Source of the DNA: Gluconacetobacter diazotrophicus PA1 5
GTDB lineage: Bacteria; Pseudomonadota; Alphaproteobacteria; Acetobacterales; Acetobacteraceae
Length of the DNA: 64,000 nucleotides
Direction: 5' to 3'
NCBI RefSeq assembly: GCF_000067045.1
Contig: NC_010125.1
Location: 1,030,001 to 1,094,000, forward strand
Below, in pieces: positions 9,765 to 19,028 of the stretch (the stretch's first letter is position 1; the number at the start of each line of letters is the position of its first letter). Below the pieces are notes generated by a model, which saw nothing but the letters and a program-made list of their open reading frames with translations, was not told the origin of the DNA and searched no databases. Both the position numbers and the translations under genes were made by a program.

Positions 9765-10005
9765 CCGTCGCGTCGTGGGCCGTCTTCATCGCCGCGAGGA
9801 TGTCGGGAATCGTGCGTTTGCTCACACCGCTCTGTTCGCCCTGAACCAGGACCTCGACCAGAGCCTGCCGTTCCTCGGCCTGTGTCTGGTCGCGCCGGAT
9901 CAGGTCGCGCACGTAATCGCTGACGCTTGCATATTGCCCACTGTCGATACGGCGCTGAACCCAATCACGCATCGGATCCGGCACGGATACATTCATGGAA
10001 GCCAT
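9757..10005 (-). CDS. parD: ParD-family antitoxin
   Basis: RHH antitoxin of 82 aa (MASMNVSVPDPMRDWVQRRI...). The SVP-beta strand followed by VQRRIDSGQYASVSDYVRDLI is the ParD DNA-binding fold; the charged C-terminal region binds the toxin. I chose the ATG at 10005 because a run of G (AGGGGG, 10014-10019) lies 8 nt upstream; the ATG at 10011 would be only 2 nt away. The downstream parE start overlaps its end. It probably represses its own promoter. Confidence 0.88.
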   Translation of the reverse strand: MASMNVSVPDPMRDWVQRRIDSGQYASVSDYVRDLIRRDQTQAEERQALVEVLVQGEQSGVSKRTIPDILAAMKTAHDATDA

Positions 10006-10084
10006 TGTCATATCCCCCTGCGTTCGCATGATGGCAAATAATGGCATAATTTGCCATATCAGATTTCCATTCAGCCGAGCCGTT

Positions 10085-10357
10085 TCATCCCTGCGAACGG
10101 TGCCGGGCGATCACGTCGCGCAATTCGGCGAAGACGGTCTCGGCCGCGATACTCGACCCGCTCTCATCACCAAGCCTGATCGCCTCCCGCAGGGCATCGA
10201 GATCGCGACGGTCGGTATCACGACGGCGCATCCATTCGCGCAATGCCTCGCGCACCACCTCGCTGGTCGAGGCATATTCGCCGCCCTCAACGGACTGGCG
10301 CAGGGTCGCCGCCATCTCGGACGGTACGGTGATGGTCATCCGTTCGATCGTGGACAT
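10085..10357 (-). CDS. Second ParD/CopG-type antitoxin, without its own toxin
   Basis: RHH protein of 90 aa starting MSTIERMTITVPSEMAATL, with GGEYASTSEVVREALREWMRRRD, the classical ParD signature. The start at 10357 has AGGAGG just upstream (complement of 10361-10375). No toxin gene follows; the next gene down, 80 nt away, is the complete parD-parE pair. It may be a leftover antitoxin, an anti-addiction gene, or a regulator that acts on the neighbouring pair. Confidence 0.85.
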   Translation of the reverse strand: MSTIERMTITVPSEMAATLRQSVEGGEYASTSEVVREALREWMRRRDTDRRDLDALREAIRLGDESGSSIAAETVFAELRDVIARHRSQG

Positions 10358-10447
10358 GAGGCGGCTCCTCCTTAAGCGGGCATACTTTATCATACTTATG
10401 AAGCAGCCATTTTGTCAGCCGAAAATCCGCAAGCGGGCCGACCGAGG

Positions 10448-12202
10448 TCAAATCCCGAGCCCCCGCTTGCGCCCGAAATTCCAGTCCACCGATCCACCCG
10501 GCGACAGGGTGCCGGAAACCTGTCGTCCCAGCTTCTGCTCCAGCGCCGGGCGCCACGGCACGAGCTGGAAGCCCAGCCCGTCATCGACCATCGCGAACCG
10601 GCCCGAGGATAGAACGACCCTCTGGCGATAGACTCCCGCGACGATCTCGCCTTCCTTCGCGGGCCGGTGCTCCAACCCGGTCTGCGCCGCCAACCTGGCG
10701 ACCGCCTGATCGAGATCGCGCTGGCGCAGGGTGCCGATCAGGTCGGGCGCGAACACCACACGCTCGCTCTGCCGCCGGGCCAGTCCCTCGAACGCGAGAT
10801 GGTCAATCCGTTGCGTCATCGCTGCGCGAACCTCTCCGCCGAAGCCCGCGTTGGCCAGCGCCGGGTCTTTGGCGAGCAACTGGCGGTCGAGCCAGGTCGC
10901 GCCGGGCGCCGTCACCTGCTCGGCCAGCGTGAAGTCCGAACGCGTCGCCAGCGACAGGCGCTGAGTGCCCTTCGCGTCTTCCCAAGCTCGGGTCTCGACG
11001 ATCGCACCCGTTTTCGCGTCACCGGTCAGGTCCAGATCGGGGAAGCGGACATGATGCGTCCGCCCGTCGGTGCCGGCGATGACCACGTAGCCGGAGCCTT
11101 TCAACTCATCATCCAGCCCGCGCTCGACCAGTCGACCAATAACCGGATCGGCAAGTTTCTCGCCATGGATCGCGAAACCCGCAACATCTGGTTCCGCCCC
11201 GCCGTCGGACATGGCGCGGTGCATGGTCCTGATGATGTCGCCCCGGATGGAGAGATCGCGCAGGGTCGCCTCCAGCCCCGGCTTGAGGGTCCAGCGTGCC
11301 ACCCCGACGCGCTCCGCCAAGCCGAGCCCTTCCAGCTTGGTCGCCCTTCCGACCAGCAGGCGGCGCAGTTCCGGGTCTTCGCCTCCTGCACCGGGACGGA
11401 GATCGACGATGCCGCCCCCTTCATCGCCGATGTCCTGCAACGCGCGATCGAGACTGGTCCACCGGTCGGCGCCGATCTCGGTCTCCAGGGCGGTGCGGAT
11501 TTCCTGTTCGCTGCGCGGGCCAAGCTCCAGCGTCACCCGCTCGGCGGCACGGTCGCGCAGGCCCTGGCTGATATAGGCGCGGCTGATCACCAGATCCTTG
11601 CCGTCATCGGCGACACCGCGCACCAGGATATGGACGTGGGGATTATCCGTATTCCAGTGATCCACCCCGACCCAGTCCAGCTTCGTGCCGAGGTCGCGCT
11701 CCATGTCCTGCATCAGTTCCCGTGCGAAGCCCCGCAGATCCTCCATCCGTGCCGCGTCCTCGGGCGAGACGATGAAACGAAAATGGTGGCGGTCATCTTC
11801 GCACCGTTCCGCGAAGGCCTTGCTGTCCGCCTCATCGGAACCGGCATCGAACAGATGGGCCTTGGCACCGTCGCGGGTCACGCCCTCGCGCCTGAGATAG
11901 GCGATGTGCCGGGCGAGCGGCGCCGAGCGAAACCGCGTGCCCTGCTGGCGAACGACGCGCGCCATGACCACGACCCGACAGGCATTGCTGCGCAGCCGCA
12001 TGGAGAGTGCCGCACGCCGGCCGCGTCCGAAGCGGGAACCGCCACCGCCTCCCCTGCCCTTCGCGCCGAAGCGGGTGCCGCTATGACCGGCTTTCTTCGC
12101 GGCGCGCATGACCTCACCGACGAAGGATTTCGGACGCGCGCCCTGATTGCCATGCTGGATGCGTCCGGGCCGAACGTTCAGACTGTCATCGCGCGTCGGC
12201 AT
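10448..12202 (-). CDS. Relaxase / mobilisation nuclease (VirD2-like, DUF3363 type)
   Basis: DNA relaxase that nicks oriT and pilots the transferred strand, 584 aa. The HUH-type metal motif is visible: HHFRFIVSPED near residues 136-147 and NTDNPHVHILVRG near 181-193. The N-terminus is very basic (RFGAKGRGGGGGSRFGRGRR), and the long C-terminal region matches relaxases annotated with DUF3363. I chose the ATG at 12202 (MPTRDDSLNV), preceded by GGAGAG; the longer frame would enter the upstream non-coding region. It reads toward traG and trb, as expected of one mobilisation module. The oriT is probably in the 12203-12500 gap, but I could not identify a nic site. Confidence 0.9.
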   Translation of the reverse strand: MPTRDDSLNVRPGRIQHGNQGARPKSFVGEVMRAAKKAGHSGTRFGAKGRGGGGGSRFGRGRRAALSMRLRSNACRVVVMARVVRQQGTRFRSAPLARHIAYLRREGVTRDGAKAHLFDAGSDEADSKAFAERCEDDRHHFRFIVSPEDAARMEDLRGFARELMQDMERDLGTKLDWVGVDHWNTDNPHVHILVRGVADDGKDLVISRAYISQGLRDRAAERVTLELGPRSEQEIRTALETEIGADRWTSLDRALQDIGDEGGGIVDLRPGAGGEDPELRRLLVGRATKLEGLGLAERVGVARWTLKPGLEATLRDLSIRGDIIRTMHRAMSDGGAEPDVAGFAIHGEKLADPVIGRLVERGLDDELKGSGYVVIAGTDGRTHHVRFPDLDLTGDAKTGAIVETRAWEDAKGTQRLSLATRSDFTLAEQVTAPGATWLDRQLLAKDPALANAGFGGEVRAAMTQRIDHLAFEGLARRQSERVVFAPDLIGTLRQRDLDQAVARLAAQTGLEHRPAKEGEIVAGVYRQRVVLSSGRFAMVDDGLGFQLVPWRPALEQKLGRQVSGTLSPGGSVDWNFGRKRGLGI

Positions 12203-12892
12203 GGCCCGCTCTCCGCTTCGATGCGCGCCTGACCACGCCCGGATCGTTGAAAAGATTAGGAAAAATGCCCGGACAGCCGCAGGTGGTGCGTGGTGAGAGG
12301 GCAAATTCCCCAATCAAACCAACCACATGCAGCCTCGAACGGGCGCTGCTTTTACCTTGCCCTCTTAATCGGGCGGGTTTTTTGGTCAAGTTTTTCATTC
12401 TTCGTTTTCCTTTAGCTTCCTTTCACGATCACAGTTCTGCTCCTGGACTGGCATCTCGGCCCTGACTGAGGGTTCGTGGCACGCCGTGCACTCTTCCGCG
12501 CTCAGCGACGACTGATATGCCGCCCCATCCGTGGATGGGCGGCCGGCCTTTCGTCGTGGCGCATTTTGCCATCGGATTCACGGGGCAGCATCACAGGCAC
12601 TCGAGCGGAGTCCCACGAGGCGTTCACCTGCGCGTGCTCCAGGCAAGATATCGTGCTTCCCGTCGTCCTCGACTGCACCCTTCCCCATCCGCCTTGGCGG
12701 ATCTCCCTGTTCAGAACGCCGCGGTCATCCCGACACGCGGCGGAACATTCCTTTGCAGCTGGACACTCACGCGAGCGCCCGCGGCAATTTGCGGTTCTTG
12801 CAAGCGATATGACGGGCCCGCTCTTCGGGATCGACGGCCGGACCGCCGTCATAGACCGTTCCGTCGAGTTGAAATGGCATGCGCGGTATTCC
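12203..12892. other. Region with no clear gene between relaxase and IS fragment
   Basis: About 690 bp upstream of the relaxase. The first ~280 bp are more AT-rich, with a GC/AT boundary near 12360-12420 (CGGGCGGG followed by a T-run), a reasonable place for oriT and the relaxase promoter. The rest holds only weak open frames, apart from one short candidate noted separately. No oriT hairpin or conserved nic sequence could be identified by eye. Confidence 0.5.
12767..12880 (-). CDS. Possible small hypothetical protein (37 aa)
   Basis: A short frame from ATG at 12880 to TGA at 12767. The peptide begins MPFQLDGTVYDGGPAVDPEE and continues ERARHIACKNRKLPRALA. Composition and codon use look coding, and a purine-rich stretch lies about 9 nt upstream. 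It abuts the broken left end of an IS481 fragment, so it could be the remains of a longer gene. I do not recognise it. Confidence 0.3.
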   Translation of the reverse strand: MPFQLDGTVYDGGPAVDPEERARHIACKNRKLPRALA

Positions 12893-13505
12893 GCCCCAGG
12901 CACCTTCTATGTGGCACCCTGAAGGGCTTCGGTCGCGTTTACCAGCAGACCTTCGTCGATACCTACAGCAAGTTCGGCTTCGCCAAGCTCTATGACCGCA
13001 AGACCCCGGTTACCGCTGCCGACCTGCTCAACGACCGCGTCATCCCCTTCTTCGAGCTGCACGATCTCCCGCTCCAGCGCGTGCTGACCGACCGGGGCAC
13101 CGAATTCTGCGGCTCTCATGACCGCCATGAATACGAACTCTATCTGGCGGTGGAGAACATCGACCATACCCGCACCAAGGCGCGCAGCCCGCAGACCAAC
13201 GGCATCGTCGAGCGCTTCCACAAGACCATGCTCGACGAGTTCTATCGTGTCACTTTTCGCCGCAAGATCTACGACAGCATCCACGAACTCCAGGCAGACC
13301 TCGACGAATGGATGGATGACTTCAACCGCAATCGCACCCACCAGGGACGATACTGCTTCGGCAAAACCCCGATGCAAACCTTCCTTGACGCAGCCCACCA
13401 CGCCCGCGAAAAAGATATCGGGCGCCACGTCGAACACCACATGAACGCGTAGCATCCACGCCGGCCACTTCAAGCCGTCCGTCAGATTAAGTGCAAACTT
13501 CTACA
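12893..13505 (+). mobile_element. IS481-family element, 3' fragment (copy 1)
   Basis: Right part of the same IS481-family element that is complete at 57826-59057. The right inverted repeat ends at 13505 (...TTCTACA). Homology becomes poor at about 12893-12915, where the reference reading TTCTATGTCGGCACC is altered to TTCTATGTGGCACC and the frame shifts. The insertion cuts the integrase gene that follows. Confidence 0.85.
12919..13452 (+). pseudogene. IS481-family transposase, C-terminal part
   Basis: About 177 residues of a DDE transposase identical or nearly so to residues ~177-353 of the complete copy at 57943-59004. It contains [12 protein letters not shown] and [19 protein letters not shown], the second Asp and the Glu of the catalytic triad. 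The N-terminal HTH part is missing, so it cannot be active by itself. Confidence 0.85.
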
Positions 13506-14354
13506 CTTCAGCAATACCCTTCGGGCGCCGGGTGTCAGGGGCCTCTTTTCGTCACCAAGTTCTTCCCTGTGCCTCTCATTCTTGACCCTTTCCAGAGAAA
13601 TTGTCTTCTGCTCGAAATCGATATCTTTCCATCGCAAGGACAGCGATTCAGCCAACCGACAGGCCTGCTCGATGGACCATCTGACGAGCCAGACATCATC
13701 GGAATGACAAGAGGTGAGCATGGCCCCGATGAGACGTTCGTATTCCGTCTTGCCCTGTTCGTTTTCGGTTTTATTGCTGTTGACGTTGAAACCAGTCTTG
13801 CTCGAAAGCCTGCGATTGCGTTTTTTGTCCGCACCAGCCGGTCGTTTCACGACCCTGCCAGATGCATGATTGACGGTATGGATATCCCACTCGCTGATGG
13901 CGTGCTGGATGATGCTGGCCAGCAGGTTCAGGCGTTTGACCACCGTGGCGGGCGCATACCCGTCCGCCAGCATCCGGTCCCTGAACGCCCTGACATCGGC
14001 AGGCATCCACTTGCCGACCATGACACCGACCACCGGGTCATCCAGCAGGGCCGGGATATGGCCTGTCCTGTCAGCTTCACGATGGGCCATGCATTCGTCG
14101 CGATAGCGTTCCACCAATTGCCGGATGGGCAGCCGGTCGATAGCGGAGGTGTCCTTGAACTGGCGAAGGTCAACCTCCGCACGCTTCTCGCTGAGCCACC
14201 GTCGAGCCAGGGCCGATGAGGCAAACGTCTTTCGCAGGCGCTTGCCATCGACCATCTTGCGGGCCTGATACTGGCCGGGACCGCGATACCAGACTCCCTT
14301 GGGAAGTGGCTTACCCGTAACCGGGTCGTTTCCTGACTTGTCTGTTTCGCCCAT
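13482..14354 (-). pseudogene. Tyrosine recombinase/integrase next to tRNA-Glu, C-terminus lost
   Basis: Site-specific integrase of the lambda-Int type that would insert its element at tRNA-Glu. It starts MGETDKSGNDPVTGKP (ATG 14354), 129 nt from the tRNA 3' end. The Arab-type N-terminal domain and core-binding region are present, then CRLAESLSLRWKDIDFE with the first catalytic Arg region altered in context. The frame is cut at 13505 by an IS481 inverted repeat, and the last seven codons (CRSLHLI) are IS sequence. The catalytic HxxR...Tyr part is missing, so the element should be locked in place. Confidence 0.88.
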
Positions 14355-14482
14355 GCGAAGCCCCTGATAGCAAAGAGCCATATTTTCCCGCTTGGCTCAG
14401 GAATGGCTCAAAATCCAACATTTGGAAAATCAGGATTTCGCTTTTGCCAGCTACAACCCGCAGAAAACTGCGAGAAATTGAG

Positions 14483-14558
14483 TGGCGTCCCATAGGGGAT
14501 TCGAACCCCTGTTGCCGCCGTGAGAGGGCGGCGTCCTAGGCCTCTAGACGAATGGGAC
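14483..14558 (-). tRNA. tRNA-Glu (anticodon CTC)
   Basis: On the minus strand the 5' acceptor GTCCCAT pairs with ATGGGAC before the discriminator G and an encoded CCA (14483-14485). The anticodon stem CCGCC/GGCGG holds loop CTCTCAC, giving anticodon CTC (Glu). The T arm has GGGGTTCGAATCCCC. The integrase gene lies directly beyond the 3' end, so this is the attachment site. The 3' 47 bp are repeated at 36345-36391. Confidence 0.97.
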
Positions 14559-14639
14559 AGCAGGCTTGGGCGGGTTCCTATCCTGCCGGGGGCGGGTGGT
14601 CAAGCCCTGTTGGGGGTGGGCGGTGTTTTTATCGGGCGT

Positions 14640-16499
14640 TCAGGTCGCGATCGCGGCGTCGCGGATGAAGAAGCCGGCGCTGACGCGGCCGTTCCAGCTT
14701 TCCGCCCGCAGCCATCCCGCCAGGTGCAGCGGGGGGGCGTTGCGGTCTTCCAGGATCGGGGTGGCGGGGTGGTCGTCGGCGCGGAACAGCAGCGCCTTCA
14801 GGCGCGGGCCGCCGCCCTCGCCCTCGACCAGCACGCGCAGCGTGTTGCCCTCGCGGCCGATCCGGTCGGCCCGTACCACCCGCACGCGCGGGATCGCCAG
14901 GATCGGTTCGTCATTGCCCGCGCCGAACGGGGCCAGGCGGCCGATATCGGTTGCCAGTTCGGTCGTGGCACCCGCCACATGCACCACGCCCTCGATCAGC
15001 ACGTCCGTCGCATCCGGCAGCGCCGTCGCGCCGGCCAGCCGGGCCTCAAGGAAATCGTGCAGCGCCGGCACCCCCTCCCGGGGCAGCGAGAAACCCGCCG
15101 CCATCGCATGGCCGCCGCCGGTCGTCAGCAGTCCCGCCTGGCGCGCGGCGATGATCGCGGCCCCCAGATCCAGGTCCGCGACCGAACGGCTCGATCCCTT
15201 GACCGTGCCGTCCTCCAGTTCCGCCCCCACCAGCACCGGCCGGTTGAACCGTTCCTTGATCCGCCCGGCGACGATGCCCACCACGCCGGGGTGCCAGTCC
15301 CGCCCCGACAGCAGCAGCACGCCGCGCCCGGCCGCGCGCTGGGACGCGGCCTCGTCCATCGCGCGGTCCAGGATGGTGGTTTCCACCGTCTGGCGGCGGC
15401 GGTTGACGGCATCCAGCCGTTCGGCCAGGCGGCGGGCCTCGGCCGCGTCGTCGCACAGCAGCAGGTCCAGCCCCAGTCCGGATTCTGCGATCCGGCCGCC
15501 GGCGTTGATCCGCGGTCCCAGCGCGAAGCCGCAGGTGAAGGCCGAAAGCGGGTCGCGCGCGCCCGCGACCTCCAGCAGCGCGTCCAGGCCCGTGCGCTGC
15601 CGCCGGGCCAGGATCTTCAGCCCCTGCGTGACCAGCGCGCGGTTCAGGTCCGTCAGCGGCATGACGTCGCAGACGGTGGCCAGGGCCACGATGTCCAGGA
15701 ACGCCATCAGGTCGGGTTCCGGCCGGGCGGCGAACCATCCCGCGCGGCGCAGCGTCCGCACGGTCGCCACCGCCGCCAGGAACGCCACCCCCGCCGCGCA
15801 CAGCCCCCGCTGGCCGGAGGTGCAGTCCAGCCGGTTGGGATTGACGGTGGCCAGGACCGGCGGCGGCGGGCCCTCGGCCTTGTGGTGGTCCAGCACGATG
15901 ATGTCGGCCCGCCCGGCCAGCCCGGCCAGGATATCGCCCGCCGCCGTGCCGCAATCGACGCACACGACCAGCGTGGCCCCCCGCGCCGCCAGCGCCTCCA
16001 GCGCCGGAGCGTTGGGGCCGTAGCCCTCGGTCATGCGGTCGGGCACATGGGTCAGGACCGGGCAGCCCAGGTCGCGCAGCAGTTGGGTGACCAGGGCCGC
16101 AGCACAGGCGCCGTCCACGTCGTAATCGCCGAACACCGCGACCGTCTCGCCCCGGCGGACGGCGTCGGCCAGCCGCTCGGCGGCCGGGTCCATGTCGCGC
16201 AGGGCGGAGGGGTCGGGCATCAGCGCCCGCAGGGTCGGGTCGAGGAACGTCGCCGCCGACCGGCCGTCCAGCCCGCGCGCGGCCAGCATCTGCCCGACGA
16301 TGTCCGACACCCCGGCCTGCTGGGCGATCATCAGCCCGACACGCCCCCCGGCATCCGCCAGCACCGGGTCGCGCCACAGCCAGCGCCGCCCCCCCAGGCT
16401 GGCGGCGACGCCCAGGACTATCGTCCCGGACGCATCCCCGAGGGCATCCCCGACCGCACCGACGGCCGGCGAGAGCAGACCGTCAGCCACGGGCGGCAT
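14640..16499 (-). CDS. recJ: RecJ, single-strand-specific 5'-3' DNA exonuclease
   Basis: RecJ digests single-stranded DNA in RecFOR recombination and mismatch repair. The 619-aa product has the DHH-superfamily motifs: VFGDYDVDGACAAAL (residues ~120-134), VVCVDCGTA, and LDHHKAEGP (~200). The DHHA1-type C-terminal part has GGGHAMAAGF. N-terminal residues LGGRRWLWRDP match the usual RecJ start. The annotated ATG overlaps the 3' end of glpX by 82 nt. The gene seems intact. Confidence 0.95.
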   Translation of the reverse strand: MPPVADGLLSPAVGAVGDALGDASGTIVLGVAASLGGRRWLWRDPVLADAGGRVGLMIAQQAGVSDIVGQMLAARGLDGRSAATFLDPTLRALMPDPSALRDMDPAAERLADAVRRGETVAVFGDYDVDGACAAALVTQLLRDLGCPVLTHVPDRMTEGYGPNAPALEALAARGATLVVCVDCGTAAGDILAGLAGRADIIVLDHHKAEGPPPPVLATVNPNRLDCTSGQRGLCAAGVAFLAAVATVRTLRRAGWFAARPEPDLMAFLDIVALATVCDVMPLTDLNRALVTQGLKILARRQRTGLDALLEVAGARDPLSAFTCGFALGPRINAGGRIAESGLGLDLLLCDDAAEARRLAERLDAVNRRRQTVETTILDRAMDEAASQRAAGRGVLLLSGRDWHPGVVGIVAGRIKERFNRPVLVGAELEDGTVKGSSRSVADLDLGAAIIAARQAGLLTTGGGHAMAAGFSLPREGVPALHDFLEARLAGATALPDATDVLIEGVVHVAGATTELATDIGRLAPFGAGNDEPILAIPRVRVVRADRIGREGNTLRVLVEGEGGGPRLKALLFRADDHPATPILEDRNAPPLHLAGWLRAESWNGRVSAGFFIRDAAIAT

Positions 16500-17563
16500 G
16501 ACCGGTGTCGAAAGCGTCTTTCCCGACAGACACGATGTCTGTTCGTGCTCCAGGTCTTGGTGCTGAAATCATGATGCCCCTCGACGAAGCGGATCGTCCC
16601 GGACTTGGAGCGCATGACGATCGAATGGGTGATCACGTGCTTGCCGTCGCGGCGGATGCCGCGCAGCAGCGGGCCGCTGGTTCGCCCGGTGGCGGAGAAC
16701 AGGACGTCGCCCTTGGCCATGTCGTACAGGCCCAGCTTGCGCGACGGGTCGCGGCCCGGGTCCATCGCGCGGGCGCGCTGGATCTGCTCGTCATCCTCGA
16801 ACAGCAGGCGGCCCTGCATCTGGCCATGCACGCAGCGTACGGCGGCGGCGGCCAGCACGCCCTCGGGCGCGCCGCCCGACCCGGCATAGATATCGACCTG
16901 CCCGTCGGGCAGGCAGGCGGCGATGGCGGCAGCCACGTCGCCGTCGCTCAGCAGCATGACCCGCGCCCCGGCCTCGCGCGTCTTGGCGATCAGTTCCTCA
17001 TGCCGTTCGCGTTCCAGCGCGCACAGCGTCAGTTCCCCGATATCCTTGCGCTTGGCCCGCGCCAGCTCGCGCAGGTTGGCGCCAATGCTGGCGTCCAGGT
17101 CCACGACGCCCTCGGGCAGGCCGGGGCCGACGACGATCTTGTCCATGTAGATGTCGGGCGCGTGCAGGAAATTCCCGGCCTCGGCCAGCGCCACCACGGT
17201 CAGGGCATTGGGCATGTTCTTGGCGCACAGGTTCGTGCCTTCCAGCGGGTCCACCGCGATGTCCATCGCCGGGCCGCCGGAGCCAACGCGCTCGCCGATG
17301 AACAGCATCGGGGCCTCGTCCATCTCGCCCTCGCCGATCACCACCGTGCCGTCGATCGCCACGGTGTCGAAGGCCTGGCGCATCGCCTCGACAGCGGCGC
17401 CGTCGGCCTCGTTCTTCAGGCCCCGGCCGGTCCAGTGCGAGGCCGACATGGCCGCGGCCTCGGTCACGCGGACCAGTTCCAGGGCCAGGTTGCGGTCGGT
17501 CACCTGATAGCCGGCGTTCGGTTTGCTGGAGCTGGGTTTGCCGGAAGTCGGTGTGGACGTCAT
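16418..17563 (-). CDS. glpX: Fructose-1,6-bisphosphatase class II (GlpX)
   Basis: Gluconeogenic phosphatase converting fructose-1,6-bisphosphate to fructose-6-phosphate. GlpX metal and substrate motifs are present: IGEGEMDEAPML (76-87), DPLEGTNL (105-112), and LLSDGDVAAAI. The typical family end is near residue 338 (HHDFSTKTW). Here 43 further residues rich in Arg and Ser follow and overlap the start of recJ. That tail does not look like GlpX and may come from a frameshift near 16550, or be real in this lineage. Position between hom and recJ suggests a housekeeping operon. Confidence 0.92.
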   Translation of the reverse strand: MTSTPTSGKPSSSKPNAGYQVTDRNLALELVRVTEAAAMSASHWTGRGLKNEADGAAVEAMRQAFDTVAIDGTVVIGEGEMDEAPMLFIGERVGSGGPAMDIAVDPLEGTNLCAKNMPNALTVVALAEAGNFLHAPDIYMDKIVVGPGLPEGVVDLDASIGANLRELARAKRKDIGELTLCALERERHEELIAKTREAGARVMLLSDGDVAAAIAACLPDGQVDIYAGSGGAPEGVLAAAAVRCVHGQMQGRLLFEDDEQIQRARAMDPGRDPSRKLGLYDMAKGDVLFSATGRTSGPLLRGIRRDGKHVITHSIVMRSKSGTIRFVEGHHDFSTKTWSTNRHRVCRERRFRHRSCRPWLTVCSRRPSVRSGMPSGMRPGR

Positions 17564-17611
17564 CGCTGTCTTCCTCTCTCTTTTTTTCGCCGGTTCTTGC
17601 GCCGGCGGGGG

Positions 17612-18925
17612 TCAGCCGGCTTCGATGCGGATCATCGCCGGTTCGCCGATCACCGCCGGCAGGGCGGCGATCCGGGCCAGAGCCTCCATCATCGCGGATT
17701 CGCGCGTGCGGTGGGTGACCAGCACCAGCGGCACCGAGGGCTCGCCGGATGTATCGTCCGCGCCGGCGCGTCCGTGCTGCAGCATGCTGCGCAGCGAAAC
17801 GCCGTGATCGCGCAGGACGGCCGTGACGTCGGCAATCACGCCGGGGCGGTCATGGACGTTCAGGCGCAGGTAATATTCCTCGTGGAACGCGGTGCGCGGC
17901 AGGGCCTCGACCTGCGTCAGCCCGTCGGCGCTGCGGCCCCAGACCGGCACGGCGATGCCGCGCGCGATGTCGATCAGGTCGGCGGCCACGGCGGTGGCGG
18001 TCGGGCCCTCGCCGGCGCCCCGTCCCTCCAGCATCAGGCGGCCGACGAACGCGCCCTCGGCTACCACGGCGTTGAACACGCCGTCCACCTGCGCGATCGG
18101 CGCCTTTTCCGGCACCAGGCACGGATGGACGCGGGCCTCGATCCCGTCCTCGCGCCGGCGGGCCAGGCCCAGCAGCTTGATGCGGTAGCCCAGCGCCCGG
18201 GCGAAGCCGAGGTCCAGCGCGTCGATGCCGCGAATCCCCTCGACATGGACCGAGGAGAACGCCACCGGCCGGCCGAACGCCAGCCCGGCCAGGATGGCCA
18301 GCTTGTGCGCCGCGTCGATGCCGTCGACATCGGTGGACGGATCGGCCTCGGCGTAGCCCAGCGCCTGGGCCTCGGCCAGCACGTCGGCGAAGGGGCGGCC
18401 GCTCTCGCGCATCGCGGTCATGATGTAGTTGCAGGTGCCGTTCAGGATGCCGCCCACCCGCGTCAGCCGGTCGGCGGCCAGGCCCTCGCGCACCGCCTTG
18501 ATCGCGGGGATGCCGCCGGCCACCGCGGCCTCGAACATCAGGGGCACGCCGGACAGTTCGGCCAGCTCGGCCAGTTCGGCGCCGTGGACGGCGATCAGCG
18601 CCTTGTTCGCCGTGACCACCGGGCGGCCGGCCCGCAGCGCCGCCGTGACCAGCTCGCGGGCGATGCCCTCGGCCCCGCCGATCAGCTCGACCACGACATC
18701 GACGTCCGGGTCCCGCGCCAGGGCCAGCGCGTCGTCGTGCCAGGTCACGCCGCCCAGGTCGATGCCCCGGTCGCGGGTGCGGTCGCGGGCGGCCACGGCG
18801 GTCACCACGACCCGCCGGCCGGCCCGCGCGGCCACGATCGATTCGTTGGCGCGCAGCAGCTTGACCAGCCCGGCACCCACCGTGCCCAGCCCCGCGATGC
18901 CGATCCGCAACTCGTCAGCGTTCAT
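17612..18925 (-). CDS. hom: Homoserine dehydrogenase
   Basis: NAD(P)-dependent reduction of aspartate semialdehyde to homoserine, on the way to threonine and methionine. It is 437 aa. The Rossmann motif IAGLGTVGAGLV is at residues ~8-19, the conserved GGIPAIKAVREGLAAD and GILNGTCNYI follow, and the C-terminal ACT domain begins near 348 (LRLNVHDRPGVIADV), presumably for threonine feedback. The start at 18925 (MNADELRIGI) fits the family better than the longer frame. glpX follows after 48 nt and an aminotransferase precedes it, a probable operon. Confidence 0.95.
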   Translation of the reverse strand: MNADELRIGIAGLGTVGAGLVKLLRANESIVAARAGRRVVVTAVAARDRTRDRGIDLGGVTWHDDALALARDPDVDVVVELIGGAEGIARELVTAALRAGRPVVTANKALIAVHGAELAELAELSGVPLMFEAAVAGGIPAIKAVREGLAADRLTRVGGILNGTCNYIMTAMRESGRPFADVLAEAQALGYAEADPSTDVDGIDAAHKLAILAGLAFGRPVAFSSVHVEGIRGIDALDLGFARALGYRIKLLGLARRREDGIEARVHPCLVPEKAPIAQVDGVFNAVVAEGAFVGRLMLEGRGAGEGPTATAVAADLIDIARGIAVPVWGRSADGLTQVEALPRTAFHEEYYLRLNVHDRPGVIADVTAVLRDHGVSLRSMLQHGRAGADDTSGEPSVPLVLVTHRTRESAMMEALARIAALPAVIGEPAMIRIEAG

Positions 18926-19028
18926 GTTCCGTCCGGTCACCTGATGTCCTGTCGTCGTTCGTGGCAAACCCCCTTGTGCGGGGTGCGATTTTTCCCCGCC
19001 CGGTCCGTGCCCGGGCGGGAAGGGTGGG

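Noticed and set aside
12203-12500. oriT with a defined nic site
   Set aside because: The position is right, but I could not find a convincing inverted repeat or conserved nic motif, so no feature is claimed.
13482-13505. CRSLHLI as the natural end of the integrase and of other proteins
   Set aside because: The same residues end several unrelated frames because they are the IS481 inverted repeat.
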